A DNA stretch of 64,000 nucleotides from Alnus glutinosa (Eukaryota; Streptophyta; Magnoliopsida; Fagales; Betulaceae): contig NC_084888.1 in the NCBI RefSeq assembly GCF_958979055.1, positions 4,916,001 through 4,980,000 of the forward strand. The letters are read 5' to 3'. The position numbers and the translations under genes are program-made. Below the pieces are notes generated by a model, which did not search any database, was not told where the DNA came from, and saw only the letters and a program-made list of their open reading frames with translations. How positions within the stretch are numbered: position 1 is the first letter of the stretch; every line of letters begins with the position of its first letter. This document shows, one piece after another, positions 12,631-25,697 of this stretch.

Positions 12631-15600
12631 GAAAGAGTGGAAGAGGTCTGTTAGTAATTCGGTAACAACAGCCCAAGAGAGAAGAGGGTTATACAAGTCC
12701 CAAGTCCTATTTCTTGCATTGGAAGATTCTCATGTTCAGTCGGTTCAATGGAAATGAAAGTCATTAGAAAAAGGTATTTCACATGAAGTGCAAGTCCAGC
12801 TGGGCCGAGGACAGCTTGAAATACAAATCCCAGCTTGAGATCTAAAAGCCTTGACTAGGCCCAACATTACTTGGGCATCAACAAAGTTGAAGCTGATGCT
12901 GCTGACCTGAGTTAGCCAAGATATAGCAGACCATTTAAGAATTGCTTTCAATTTCAAATATATTCTTGACCCCTAGTTTCCCTTTGAACCCAAGTTATTG
13001 GACTCATCTTGCTCGACAGTTTAGAGACAACCCTACATTCTAAACACAATGTTAGAAGTGGCTCCAACCATGTAATCTGTGACAAATCTTGCCACTTCAA
13101 TTACCATGAGCAACTTTAATATTAAAAATTGCATTGTCTTTATATTATCGTCTACACTGGGTTGAGGACAAAATTCAAGCTCAGATTTTTGGCTGAAAGG
13201 ACCAAGTTAGGACCAGCCTGATCCATTCTACAGCCTCTCTCACAAGCCATAAGGTTCTCCAACTGTGTAATACAACCCTAAAGCAAACAGAGTACTTACT
13301 GGAATTTCCTGATCTGTCTTGTGATTTAAAAATGCCTTGTAAGCCTTAGGACTAAGCTTTGTTGCTTCACGTAGTACAAGGCCCTGAAGATCCCCCAAGT
13401 TTCTTTCCCGTAAGTCAGGGTCTTTAATAACCTGAAATTAGAATTCAACAAACATGACGTTCTACTTTCCAAGTTAAGATCACTTAATATTCAAGAGCAT
13501 CATTCATACCTTATTGAGAAAAATTCTCATTTCACTCCCTCCATTTTTTTAGAGCAAAAATTTACTAGACAAAGTATCCGGCCAAATTTAAAGATACTAC
13601 GGGCAAAATAGTGAATATTCTTGCTTAGGATTATCCGCAATAAAATCCTATTGCTATAGTTAATGAGTAGTAGGAGAACCAAAAAAGGACAAAATGATGA
13701 AAAGTTAAATGAGATGGCTCAGTCACATGCAACAATAACCAAGTACTAACCTAGTTGATACAGTGTGGTTCAAGTAAAAAGTGCTCAAGGCCAAAGGCCG
13801 GAGACGGGGTTCAAATCTGAGATGACAATAAAGAAAACAACCACCTTATAAGTAGCAAACGATATGGCCCAAAATACAGTACAACAGTAGCAAAAGATTT
13901 CTGAGGCCAACCTCAAGTTGTTGAAGAAGGATGTTTAGTTGGGTTAATTACCAAAACCATGACACCATGAGTGAGTGTTTCTAGTTCAGTTGATTACCAA
14001 AACACAATTATATCAAGCTGCTTTCTTAGTATGTTTGTGGCATAAAATAAGACTTTCCAAGGTAAGATGGATTACCTCAAAGAAAATAAATGGCTTCAAT
14101 GTGATTACCATATACATAACTGCAATCACAATTGAAACCAGCGCAATCATCTACTCACAATACAACTCAACTTCAAGAAAGTATCTTGTAAATTCATACC
14201 TCTAGCCCACCACAGCTGGTTGCAATTATCTGTGCTGTTTCAAAAGCCCGTTTCAAGTCGGAAGAGTATACAACAGAGATGTTAGGCTCCCTGGATAGTC
14301 TATCAGCCACCTTCAGGACAAAGAAGATTAGGTTGTAAGACTGAGGCAAAAGAGACAACCATCCGCAAGGCTCATAACCCATTATCTGGGTTTTTAATGC
14401 AATCCAAGGCATGTAATATATAAGTGATAACTGATAACTTACTGCAGCTGCTTGTTGTCTCCCAGCATCATTAAGTTCAACATCCAGATGCCCCTGTTTA
14501 AAGATACATTGTTGTGAAAGTATAAATATTGAAAACTTGAGGCAAAAATCGAAGTCACGGAAAAGATACAAGCCTGGTTTGTTAATATCACAAGTGCTCT
14601 CATGCCAAGATGGAATAGTTGGCTTTTTAAGAGTAAAAATCAAACCGAACCGATTAGGAGGTTGCTCTGGATTGGCTTATTTATCATTTTAGAAGACTAT
14701 TACCTCCACGTTGAACTGATTATGAGCTTGAGTAGCTTAGGTTTTTTTTTTTTTTTTCCTCAGTCCTGTATTATATTTAAAGAGGGAGAGTTATCATTTC
14801 ATCTAGAGCTCATTAGCAAGTAGTTTGTTCATTTTACCGCACCAGAAGCATGTCATCACAATTATTTAATGGGGGTCTTACTTAAAAGGGCTGAAGCTCC
14901 AAGTGATTCTCCATCATTGAAGAGAATCAAGTTGGTCGTTGTAAACAGCTTGAGACACAATCTCCCATAAACTCTTTGAGCCAATTGTAGCAAAAGAGCC
15001 CCTGGTCCCTCCCATTGATTGGTAGCTTATGATTTAATGTTTTCTTATGGTTGCAGACTATGAATTATCAATTGTTTTACAAATATATAATAGGATCGAT
15101 ACTTATATATATATATATATATAAGAAAACTATGTACTATCAGTGCAGTTAGGGTGATGAAATTGGATTTGTAAGATCATGTTATATGTTCTACACAAAT
15201 AACTAGGACTGTACAGACAGATGGTTATTAACCGTTTTTTATTTTTTATTTTTTATAGGTAAGAGATCAAATTTATTAGAAAAGCGTAAGGCGCCCCTTG
15301 GTACACTGGAAGTATACAAGGAAAACACCTAACTAGAAATTGAAAAGCGAGAGAGAAAATCAGAAAAAGATAGATAGACGGTTATTAACCGTTAATAACC
15401 ACTAACCGCTAACCGTGTAACAGTATAGGTGGGCAGTTGGCTTTTTTCAATTAATCGTCAAGGGTGGTGCAGTTAGCAGTGGTAGGGACGCCTCCACCTC
15501 TGCCTACCCTTAATATTTATATAGGGTTTCATACCAAAACACTAAAACAAGCCCAAAACTGTCTAAAGCAGGCCCTAAAAAGAGGTAAAAAAATGCACAA

Positions 15601-16546
15601 GACACCAAAATAAGCCCAAAAGACCCATATCTGACAAGCGGTTACCGTCATGTGGTTTGGGCATAAATAACTGCTAATTGGCAATAAGGACAGTTGGTAA
15701 CCACCCGCCCTAGACGGGCAGTGCGGTTACTCAAAACTACTAACCGCCACTGTTTATAAAGACCTATAAATAACTTGATATCTTCAACGTTGTGCCCTCC
15801 ACCCCTATTAGAATATCAATTTAAATGATTAGTACACTTTCTCTGATCAGTTTAAGTTGAAATAAGTGGTGGTTTAACACGGTATCAAAGCAAAAGTTAT
15901 GAGTTCAAATTTGACTCTACACTTTATTTTATTTCAATTAAATATTCGACGTGTTGGGTTCTACTCGTTGGAGAGGAGTTTGAGTCACAGGTGAGAGGAG
16001 CCTTTAGAATAATAATTTAAATGATTAAATGCTCATTTTTCTATCAATTTAAGCTTTTTGGATAAGTGGTACCTAATTGCCTAAATAAACCACAAACGCT
16101 AACACTGTCCTTATAGAACATAATGTAACCACAAAATCTGTGAACTTTTCAATAAAAACGCTAACAGAGTCTTTAGGAAGGCTACAAATCTAACGACCAA
16201 CATAATCCAGTAATCTAACACACACATCCCATTCTTTATACAACGATCAATCTAACTATGGTTGTAGGATGGGCTTCAACATTTACAAATGGCACAAAAT
16301 CAAATTCGATAGCCGAAGTCGTTTCAAACTCTCATCAAAAGAAAAGAACAAGGACCTGAATTCTTCCGTCAGCGTTCCACTCCGTTTCGCCGTGACGTAC
16401 CACAATAATCTCAGCATAAGGTGGATTTACCACGCTGTAGAAAACGAAAGTAAAAGTTAAAGCCGAAGATTAAAACATAAAAAGAAACGATTTAACTGAA
16501 AGAATAAGAAATGGAGACGATCGGACCTCGAATCGGACTCGGCCAT
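11816..16546 (-). CDS. Phosphoglycerate mutase-like phosphatase (metal-independent phosphoserine phosphatase type)
   Basis: Seven exons: 16546-16527, 16434-16356, 14493-14443, 14310-14200, 13431-13300, 12330-12255, 12039-11816 (stop included). They sum to 693 nt, 230 residues. Histidine phosphatase superfamily: the signature VVRHGETEWN carries the phosphorylated His21, and VVVVTHGGVIRALY carries the second catalytic His165; YSSDLKRA and DLRERNLGDLQGL supply the usual Arg and Glu. Sequence and length match plant PGM-like protein 4 and the metal-independent phosphoserine phosphatase At5g04120, which dephosphorylates phosphoserine or related small substrates; the substrate here is inferred. There is no clear transit peptide, so it is probably cytosolic. 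An in-frame ATG at 16561 would add five residues; 16546 was preferred because MAES-type starts are common in the family. The 1.86-kb second intron holds nested transposons. Confidence 0.9.
15204..15766. mobile_element. Non-autonomous hAT-like DNA transposon
   Basis: Ends form imperfect inverted repeats (TAGGACTGTACAGACAG at the left; reverse complement of the right end TAGGTCTTTATAAACAG), each followed by GGTTA/AACCG-rich subterminal repeats. The flanks are an 8-bp target duplication with one mismatch: CAAATAAC (15196-15203) and TAAATAAC (15767-15774). 8-bp duplications and subterminal repeats are hAT features. It has no transposase and lies in intron 2 of the PGM-like gene. A LINE tail is inserted inside. 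Confidence 0.7.
15235..15379 (-). mobile_element. 5'-truncated LINE (L1-type) 3' end
   Basis: Read on the minus strand it contains GTATACTTCCAGTGTACCAA, GGGGCGCCTTACGC and AATAAATTTGATCTCTTACC, followed by an A-rich tail (A's with T interruptions). This is the familiar 3' end of plant L1 LINEs. Perfect 12-bp target duplications GGTTATTAACCG flank it (15223-15234 and 15380-15391). It landed within the hAT-like element and so is younger than it. Confidence 0.8.
15806..16076 (+). mobile_element. TRIM-like miniature LTR retrotransposon
   Basis: Two diverged LTR-like repeats (about 15806-15879 and 16002-16076) share TTAGAATA, AATTTAAATGATTA, ATCA(G/A)TTTAAG and ATAAGTGGT. Just after the first is GGTATCAAAGC, close to the tRNA(Met) primer site; just before the second is the purine-rich AGGTGAGAGGAG, a polypurine tract. 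The internal part is only about 120 bp and non-coding, the size of a TRIM element. Diverged LTRs indicate an old insertion in the PGM-like gene intron. Confidence 0.7.
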
Positions 16547-17100
16547 GTACGACTCGGTCATTCTTAGTTGGAGAATTGGGTGACGAGTCGCTGTTAAGCC
16601 GCGCGCTCCGTTGAGTCCGAGAACGGTTTTAGCGACGGAGAATGTCAAGCGTGGACGTGGAGGATTGACTGGCTGTGACGTATTACGCCGAGAAGACAGG
16701 GGTGCTGGATTTACAGTGCGCCAGGTGCGCAGTGCGCTCATAATCTTTCACTCTCTCAGCTGAGAATATTAGCTTTGTTTAGAACCAGATTCGCCCTTTT
16801 CTTATTGGGCCAAAGAACAAGATTCTGTTCCCATTAGGGCCATTACTGTCACCAATGGGGCCCTCCTGATTATGCTCAGTTGTGGGCTAGAAATGGTCCA
16901 TGAGCTCAGAGTTTTTTGTCCAAAGTATAGGCCCATTGCTGGCAGGTAATTGGTACTCCTTATTTGGGTCATTAGGCCCATTACACTCGTTCTTAACACA
17001 GGTTCCATCTCCCGAGCCTCAAAACTCAAAAAGTTACAGCACTATATTGAAAATTGAGTAATTCTAGGAGTCAATCTTGTTTTATTCCAATAATGAATTA

Positions 17101-17170
17101 ACTTTTAAAATTATAATTTGATCAAAATTCAATAATAATTAATCAAAAGCATAATGATAATTTTAAAAGT
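17101..17170. mobile_element. Short foldback element, same family as 5813 and 49970
   Basis: ACTTTTAAAATTATAATTTG at the left is inverted at the right as ATAATTTTAAAAGT, with AATAATTAATCAAAAGC between. No coding capacity. Confidence 0.65.
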
Positions 17171-17379
17171 CACATCATTATTAGAGGGACACGAGAGAAT
17201 TCTTTCATTACTCTTAGAAGCTCGTGTAATTAGCTAAATGAAGGCAACTGATGTATTTCGTATATATGAAATGGCATGGCCATGGCTCGCTGACCTACTA
17301 ATCCAAGATTATTGAGTAATTTCTCTCAATAAGAATAATGTTAAATACAATATTTTTATCTTACCGAAGATCATCAACA

Positions 17380-17605
17380 TTTATTTTAAAAAACAAAATC
17401 TAATAATTGATGGTACTGCCATATAGGGGAAGGATGTCATGTACATCATTAGATGCATCAACTTTAAATCTTGACCATAAAATGGATAACACATATTTCA
17501 TTTGAAGTGGAGATGATCCTATTCCCAAATGAAATGGTTGCGAAAATTTAAAGTTGATACATGATATACATGATTTCACATTATTAAATTTTTTAAAAGA
17601 CGTGT
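17380..17605. mobile_element. Foldback repeat, family shared with 25698
   Basis: The left arm (ATGTCATGTACATC, then CATCAACTTTAAAT) is inverted in the right arm (ATTTAAAGTTGATACATGAT, TTAAATTTTTTAAAAG). A related single arm with the same GAGGATCCTATTCC-type stretch is at 25698-25820, downstream of the second patatin gene. Confidence 0.65.
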
Positions 17606-18229
17606 CAATATAGACTTCATATACACCACAAACTTAAAATTCTAACATTTCATTTGAATTATATAGAATCTCTTTCATTAAATGAAACAGAGAGAATCCT
17701 ATTCCTTTCGCTTGAAATGGAAAGGATCGTATTCGGTGAGGAGAAATCCTAGATATATTTAAACTTTTACATAGGGAGTTTTACTAAGATGATATAGAGT
17801 GTATTCATTGGTACCTGTAACATTTTTTTTCATTAATTGTTTTGATCATCTCTAATGAACAAACTTCACATTAATTAATAAAGCTCTATTTATTAAAATT
17901 TAAATACATGTAATATTTTTCTTCCTTAAAATAAAGTATATACATTTCTCAAACAATAAAGCCATAAAGGTATGCCTAAAGTTCCATAATACGACAAAGA
18001 CAAATGATATAATAAAGTAGTATTCACACGTGATATGGGCCATGCCGGCCCATGCGTGCAGTGCTTTCAAGTCTTCTGTGGGTAAGTGGGTTCTTGTAAT
18101 GAAGTGGAAATACGAAGTTGATGTATATGGGCTAATGGGCATGTTTGGTACATAGCATTTAGTATCAAACTGATATTAATTTGCGAAAAGGACAAAAAAT
18201 TCATCACCTAGAAGCTCTTTTGAATCAAA

Positions 18230-19326
18230 ATGGCGACTGGTACTGGCAAGGGAAAGATGGTCACTGTGTTGAGCATTGATGGAGGTGGGATTAGAGGGAT
18301 AATTCCTGGCACCCTCCTCGGCTTTCTTGAATCTAAGCTTCAGGTACTTCAACAAACATAGCCACCTCTCATTCCGTTTGATTTTGTTTTATGCTTTTTG
18401 TGTATCTGTGTTGTCCATGTTTAGGAATTGGACGGTCCCGATGCAAGAATTGCAGATTATTTCGACATAGTTGCAGGAACAAGTACAGGTGGGCTGGTCA
18501 CCGCCATGCTTACAGCTCCCAACAAGGACAACCGTCCCATGTACGCTGCGAAGGACATCACCGGCTTCTACTTAGAGCACTGTCCTAAGATTTTTCTTCA
18601 GAGCAGGTAAACTTAATTTATTGAAACGGCAAAGCCAAATCAAAAGCCTTTCCTTTAATTTTTACCATTTTTTTTTTGTAACCAGTTACAGCAATTTTGT
18701 GAGTTCAATGACGAACATGATCGGTGCCGTGATGGGGCCGAAGTACGACGGGAAGTACCTCCGGTCATTGATAAACGGGCTACTTGGCAACTTAACCCTG
18801 AAAGAGACCCTAACAAACGTGATCATACCAACCTTCGATATCAACCTCCTTCAGCCAGTGATCTTTAATTCCAACGATGTATGAGTATGTCAATTATAAT
18901 AATAGGCCGCAAATTTAAGTTCACCAAATTCTTGGAATTGTGGTCACAAATGCGATAATATTTTTGTACAGGCAAAACTGAATGATTTGAAGAACGCTAG
19001 GCTAGCAGATGTTTGCATCGGCACCTCTGCAGCCCCCACTTTTCTTCCAGCACACTACTTTGAGACGTCGACAAAGGATGCTGAGGTAAACCCTCGCCGT
19101 TTCCATCTCATAGATGGTGGGGTTGCTGCCAATAATCCTGTAAGTAGCTGGATACTTCGATAATTTAAGGCACGTACGTTTGGTCTTGAAGCTAGCTTTG
19201 CAAATTGGGTCATTCTATAATATATCCTTGCTGTTGGATTATTTCATTAAAATAAGTTTTTCCTAATTTTCTTTAAATTTACAACTTTCTTTTTCATTTG
19301 GTGTATTTCCCTAGCTTTGTCCCTAG

Positions 19327-19367
<41 letters not shown>

Positions 19368-20715
19368 TTTCTGATTTTTTTTTCCTTTCTCAACATTAAC
19401 TTTTTATTGACAACAGTTTATCTCAAACAAGTTAAAAAAATTTCGGTGCTTTAGGAGTAGTACTTGACAGTCACAAACCGGTCTCAATTAATTACTTTAG
19501 AGTAGACAAGTGCATTTTTCGTGTGAACTCTGATTCAATTTTTAAATATGTACAACTGTCATTTTAACCGTTTTCAAATAGTCATTTTTTTAAGGGTAAG
19601 AAATTGTTGTGTCAACAATCATGTTTTAACAGTCAAAAATTACTATTTCAACCATAAAAAACTGCTTTTATAATTCTATAAAAAGATGATTTCAGAAATT
19701 CAAACTACCACTTCTTCTCTTCTTTTGCCATTACACATTTCTTGTTCAAGATGGTGTTCAAAATTTGCAATAAGCAACCTATAATTTGGAAAGTATTTTT
19801 GTATTATGAAGATCAAATTTTATGTTCCTAACTTCCTTCTACAAAACTTATTATATAAGTGTGAGACAATATTTATCCGAGAGATAGATTAAAACTCGCC
19901 TTAATGTCTAGATTTCAACTATTAATTCCCATATAGATCGAATTCTGCACTATTTTCTTCTAATTAATTCGGAATATCCGATCCCACATTCTTTTTCCAC
20001 TACTTTCTTGATTTATTTTGGACCAAGTTGGCAGGTTCTCTTATCCATTGACTACATGCAGACTATGATGGCCATAAGCCAGATTTTGAAAGAAATATTG
20101 ATGCAAAACACTGACTCGGAGTCAAATGACGACATCAAACCAATGGAGTACAGCAAGAGAATGTTAGTTCTATCGTTGGGCACTGGTGCGGCCAAGCATG
20201 AAGGGAAGTATACAGCAGCCAAGGCCTCCACATGGGGTTTGCTTAATTGGCTGTATGACTTTGGTGCCACTCCCTTGCTTGATGTATATGGCGATGCAAG
20301 TAGTGATATGGTTGACTTTCACGTCTCCACCCTCTTCCAAGCCCTCGATCGCAAGAACAGCTACCTTCGTATTCAGGTACGTACCAAATGGCACATCTAC
20401 TGATCGATCAACTCTTTTTGACATAATTGGTGAAAAGATGATCTTAATGCTTTCTAGGAATTGTACCGATCAATTATATATATAATATAGGTTGACAATT
20501 TGACGGGAGAAGCGGCGTCTGTTGACATTGCAACCACGGAGAATCTGCAAAAGCTTGTGGAGATTGCGAAGGAGCTATTGAAGAAGCCAGTGTCAAGAGT
20601 GAATTTGGACACCGGCAAGTTTGAGGAAATTAAGGACGGGGGAACGACTAATGAAGAAGCGCTTGCTTCCTTCGCCGAGCTACTTGTGGAGGAAAGGAAG
20701 CTCAGGCAAAACTAG
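18230..20715 (+). CDS. PLP2: Patatin-like phospholipase A, copy 1
   Basis: Six exons: 18230-18343, 18425-18606, 18686-18878, 18972-19139, 20062-20376, 20491-20715. They sum to 1197 nt, 398 residues, the normal size. Patatin acyl-hydrolases release fatty acids from membrane lipids with a Ser-Asp dyad. Visible motifs are the oxyanion loop DGGGIRG (17-23), the nucleophile elbow GTSTGG (Ser58) and DGGVAANNP (Asp211). There is no signal peptide, which fits the cytosolic PLP2/pPLA-II group induced in defence and stress rather than vacuolar tuber patatin. The exon-5 acceptor at 20061 restores the conserved NNP-TMMAISQ join. Intron 4 is 922 bp, far larger than in copy 2 (117 bp). Exon 4 has six extra bases relative to copy 2, giving [15 protein letters not shown] where copy 2 has [13 protein letters not shown]. 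Catalytic residues are intact. Confidence 0.93.
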
Positions 20716-22940
20716 TGAAAGTACGTCCCCGAAGAATATGACTCTGTTGTCGTGGATAGATATAAAGCTCTCACAATAATGTCTTATCTTTTTCCAATAA
20801 AGAGAGGAAAAACAAAGGGAATGCAAAATTAATGGTCGGTACGTTTAAATTACTATGCGGTATAAAAAATAATAATAATTTTTTTTTTTTCTTTTTAAGA
20901 AGTTATAAAAAGCAATTTAGAGGTTTTTGTAGTAGGTCAAAATAATAATTTAGTCATTACAGTCAAATTTTGTCAAAACACCTGACGAATTTCGTTAGTG
21001 TGTCGCATCGATCAGCACCAATAGAATAATGACACATGCTACTCTTAATAAACAAAATTATTAATATATTAAAAATATAAAATATAAATTTAAAAAAAGA
21101 AAAAAGAAAAGGGGTTTGAGAGATATGCACCCCCTTTGGAGAGAGGGGTGGCCTACGGACCACCCCCAAAGGTGGCGAGGTGGCCAGCGCCACCTTTGGG
21201 GTGGCTCACCGCTATCCTTATGGTACAACTATAAACCGCATAAACTAAATAAATAAGTTTCACTTTTCTTTTCATTGAATTGTTTTGAGTTGGCATATAT
21301 AGCTAGCTTAGCTTCTTCCTGTTGAGCCCTTTATTTTCTTTTATTTGCTTTTTTCTTCCCTCCATATTTCAATAAAAAAAAAAAAAAAAATTGTTAGAAT
21401 TTTCAATCAGCTTAAAGTTTTAAGATAATTAATAATTTAATACGATATCAAAACAAAACAAAATCTTGAATTAATGTTCGAAATTTATAACCGTCATTTA
21501 CCTCGCTCCTATTTCAAAATATTTTCGTACTGAGTATTCGCATCAACGTGAACTCGTGTTGCTGGAGCTTGGAGGCATCTTTTTGTCCATTTCCCTTTAA
21601 TGCCCCATTCTCAGATAAACTCATCTTTAGGTAAATTCAAATCAAAATATTAATTTTTCTCAACTTAAAAAAAGAAAAAGAAAAAAAAGACTTGCATATT
21701 GTATTTGTTTTTTTTGTTTTTTTTTGTTTTTTTTTTTGTTTTTTTTTTTTAAAAAAAGAAACTTTCAAATATTTTCTCAAGTTTGTCATCACATATTTTT
21801 TAAAATTTCCATAAAACAAAACATAACGAAAATAAACTCAAACGGACAATCAAACATAGAGTTCTAAGCTGTAAGATTATTTGGAGGCTAATTGCGACGA
21901 TCGATGAAACACGTCGCCACAACAACTATGGGGGTCGCATTAGTTTGTTGCTTCGATAACAATTTCATGCATGCAAAGTCGATCGTCATTAAAATCTTAT
22001 GTTTTGAGGGTGACCATTTTTTTAATTAAGGATATCAGCCATTTTTAATTATTGTATTTGTTACATCGATATTAATTAACCATTCAAAACCTTTAAATTA
22101 ATTGAAGCTTAGAGAACATAACAGCCTATATTTAGTTTTGAACGAAATTTTTCTTTAAATTGGGTTGAATATATATATATATATATATTATAGCTAACTT
22201 AAGCAAACTAGTACTCTATATATGCACACTTTAGTTCAAATGTCAAATACCAGACCAAACGGATTTCGCTGTCTCTCACTGATCTCTAGAAGCTTCCTCT
22301 TCTTCCTATCTTACGGGCGCCCCATCTCATTGGCCAGTACTGCAGCTCCCACCGTCGTTTAATTTGAATAATCGACTCTTTTTTTTTTGGTTTAACCAAT
22401 CCTTTTAGAAGTATAACCTATTGTTTCTGTGGGTTGTAAACAAATTAAAATTAAAGCCTACCAGATTCATCTCAATAGCCTTTTCATATTGGTGTATATA
22501 TATATAATACCATATCATTTTCATTTTTAAAGATAATGTAACAACTTGTTCAATTCACACAATGTAACACGGTGACATCGAGTACGTAGACCGTTAGGAT
22601 TATAAAATAGATGCTCTACCTTTCACTTGTCCCCGGCACCACTCTTATTTGAATTCGGCACTTTGTATGACGTAGCATGGCCATGGAATGCTGACGTTGT
22701 ATTCCACGTTTATTAGTTTTCTAAGGACTTGGCCAGAGTAGAATTCTTCACAAGTGCGTGGGCCATGGAATGCTTTAAATTAAGTCTTCTTTGATCAGTT
22801 CTTGCCATAAATATCAAAGTTGAAGTTGATATATATGGTATCCTTAATACACATCGATCATTAATTAAGTATCGAACTGATATATATTGATTTGCTAGAG
22901 GACACGAAATTGAACATCAAGAAGCTTTTTTTGAATCAAA
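20716..22940. other. Spacer between the two patatin-like genes
   Basis: AT-rich; no gene seen. 21118-21215 is a GC-rich patch with self-complementary CCACCCCCAAAGGTGG and CCACCTTTGGGGTGG modules, a repeat type common in plant spacers. T/A simple repeats lie at 21650-21760. The final 250 bases match the upstream region of copy 1 in several blocks (GGGCCATG, GTTGATATATATGG, GAATCAAA before the ATG), so promoter and gene were duplicated together. Confidence 0.7.
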
Positions 22941-24587
22941 ATGGCGTCTGGTCTTGGAAAGGCCGGAAAGATGGTGACTGTGCTGAGCATTGATGGAGGT
23001 GGCATCAGAGGGATAATTCCAGCCACCCTCCTCGGCTTTCTTGAATCAAAGCTTCAGGTAGTACTTCACCAAAACCAAAGCCACCTCGATCTCCATCGAT
23101 CTTTTCGTTTTCTTTCATAATTTTTGTGCATGTCTCTATGCCCTGTTTAGGAATTGGACGGGACCCATGTAAGAGTTGCAGATTATTTCGACATAATTGC
23201 AGGAACAAGTACAGGCGGGCTAGTCACCACCATGCTTACAGCTCCCAACAAGGACAACCGTCCCATGTATACTGCAAACGACATCACCAACTTCTATTTA
23301 GACCACTGTCCCAGGATCTTCCCCCAGAAGAGGTAGTTAATTTAACTGAAACCATTTCCTTCAAGTTTTAATTACCTTTTTTAAAAGGAACTCAACAAAT
23401 GTTAAGGGCCAGCTGTTCAATGACAAGCATGTTGGGTGCCATGATGGGGCCAAAGTACAACGGGAAGTACCTCCGGTCAATGATAAACGAGCTACTTGGC
23501 AACCTAACTTTGAAGCAGACCCTAACAAACGTGATCATACCAACCTTCGATATCAAGCTCCTTCAGCCCGTGATCTTTTCAACCAAAGATGTATGAGTAG
23601 TACTACTCTTCCCAAATTAATTCCTGGACTTGTGGCCACAATTAATACCAACTTAAAGGTGTAATGATTTTGTGCAGGCAAAACGGAATGATTTGAAGAA
23701 CGCTAGGCTAGCAGATGTTTGCATCGGCACCTCCGCAGCACCCACTTTTCTTCCGGCACACTACTTCGAGACAAAGGATGCCGAGGGAAACACCCGCTGT
23801 TTCGATCTCATTGATGGCGGAGTTGCTGCCAATAACCCTGTAAGCAGCTCGTTTGATAATTTAGATCGAGAGGCACATTTCTTGACTTGTTTCAGTTTCG
23901 GTCGACTAATTAAGTTGGCAAGCTCTCTTATCCATTGCAAACTAATTAATCCACAGACTATGATTGCCATAAGCCAGATTTTGAAAGAAATGTGCAAGTT
24001 GACGCAAAACACAGAGTTAAATGATATAACACCATGGGAGTTCAGCAAGGGATCAAAGCTAGTTCTATCATTAGGCACGGGTGAGGACAAGCACGAAGAG
24101 AAGTATACGGCAGCCAGTGCCTCCAAATGGGGCAAGTTTCGTTGGGTGTATGACAAGCACAGTCGCGCCACTCCATTCCTCGACATATATGGCGATGCAA
24201 GTTCTGATATGGTTGACTTTTACGTGTCCGCCCTCTTCCACGCCCACGACCGTAGAAACAACTACCTCCGTATTCAGGTACGTACGTGTACCAAATGACG
24301 CATTTGTTGAATTCTTTCTGACATAATTAATGACCATATATAATATATATACACGATATTAGGATGACAATTTGACTGGAGATGCGCAGTCTGTTGACAT
24401 TGCGACCACCGAGAATCTGCAAAGGCTGGAGGAGATCGGAAAGGAGCTGTTGAAGAAGCCAGTGTCAAGAGTGAATTTGGACACTGGCAGGTTTGAGGAA
24501 ATTAAGGACGGGGGTACTAACAAAGAAGCACTTGCCTACTTCGCCAAGCTGCTTGTGGAGGAAAGGAAGCTCAGGCAAAACCAGTGA
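22941..24587 (+). CDS. PLP2: Patatin-like phospholipase A, copy 2
   Basis: Six exons: 22941-23057, 23151-23332, 23407-23590, 23678-23839, 23957-24277, 24363-24587. They sum to 1191 nt, 396 residues. Same dyad and motifs as copy 1: DGGGIRG (18-24), GTSTGG (Ser59) and DGGVAANNP (Asp207), with no signal peptide. It is a close tandem paralogue of copy 1 with the same intron positions and phases, and upstream similarity. All introns are short (74-117 bp). The exon-3 acceptor is the only one that keeps frame (GTTAAG at 23401-23406), but it lacks a pyrimidine tract next to it and drops three codons relative to copy 1. Transcript evidence would confirm this. Otherwise the copy looks functional. Confidence 0.92.
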
Positions 24588-25697
24588 AGGTCCCCGAGGA
24601 ATATGATTTTACTGTATTGGGGTTGATTTAAAACTCTCAATAATATCTTCTCCTTTTCTTCCCACAAAAAAAAGTGAGATTACAATGAAACTGCTACAAG
24701 CAGAGCTCAACACGAACAGCCAAGCAATTAACCAAATCATGCATGACAAATTTATGGTCCTAATTAAAACTACACTGAAACTTTCTGCAGTGATAGATAC
24801 ACCCAATTGTACTAAAGCTATTGGTGATGCTTCATCAAAATCCCATTATAAATATGTCGTGGAAATTCCATTAACCCTTTAAAACTATCAAGCAATTTTT
24901 AATGTCCATCTTAAACTATAAAATTTACAAAATGGAGTTTTGACCTGTTATAAATGCCCCATAAATTTTTTTATAAATACAACTATGCTCTTAATTTTAA
25001 AAAATAAAACTACAAAAAAAGAATCATGGATGACGCCAGACCCATGGCCACGTCCCCCCCTTCACTTTTCTTTTAGTTTTTATTTTATAAAGGAGGTGTT
25101 TTAGCATTTATGTTTCCTCAGTTATGATTTAACGGAAAATCGTGGGGAGGAGATAGTTGAAAGAGATGGAGACATTGCAAATTAAACTTGAATAACACTC
25201 TTAACGTACAGTGGAATAAAGTTTAATTTAATGCTAGCTGTATATGCCACTTGAATAACACTCTTTCCTCAAAGTTTTCCAAAGGCAAATATAGTGGAAT
25301 AAAGTCTCAGGCTAAACTACTTAATTGCCATGCAAAGCTAGCTTATTATAGTTAAAAGTCACCGTTCGTTTTCTGGGAGCTACCGCTTCCAGCTAGGCAT
25401 CGAAAAGGATCGAATAAAAAAAAGTAGGAACAAGCAAGCTGCGGTAGGTATGATTTGCAAGTCATTTTCGTCGAATTGAATCACAAGGAAGTGGCTTGGA
25501 ATCTAATAAAGGCCAGATTAGGCAACGGCAGCTGCAGCCATTATTATTATGTCGCATATGCTGCATGCATGCTTCACGTGGGTCGTGGAATAACATTCTC
25601 TTTATTTCATTCGTCGATTTATCTATCCATTTTAAATAAAACGTCAAGATTCAAAGTTGATTTATCTGACTGTGTATATGAAGTCGATGTTAGTACG

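Larger units (their letters stand above)
16547..18229. other. Divergent intergenic region, PGM-like gene to patatin 1
   Basis: Presumed promoters of two divergently transcribed genes. It holds a short foldback element (17101-17170) and a larger foldback repeat (about 17380-17605). The last 200 bases resemble the sequence upstream of the second patatin gene, so that part was duplicated with the gene. Confidence 0.7.

Noticed and set aside
20031-20061. Earlier exon-5 acceptor of patatin copy 1 (GGCAG near 20034)
   Set aside because: It keeps frame but inserts nine residues into the conserved NNP-TMMAISQ join; the acceptor at 20061 gives the family sequence.
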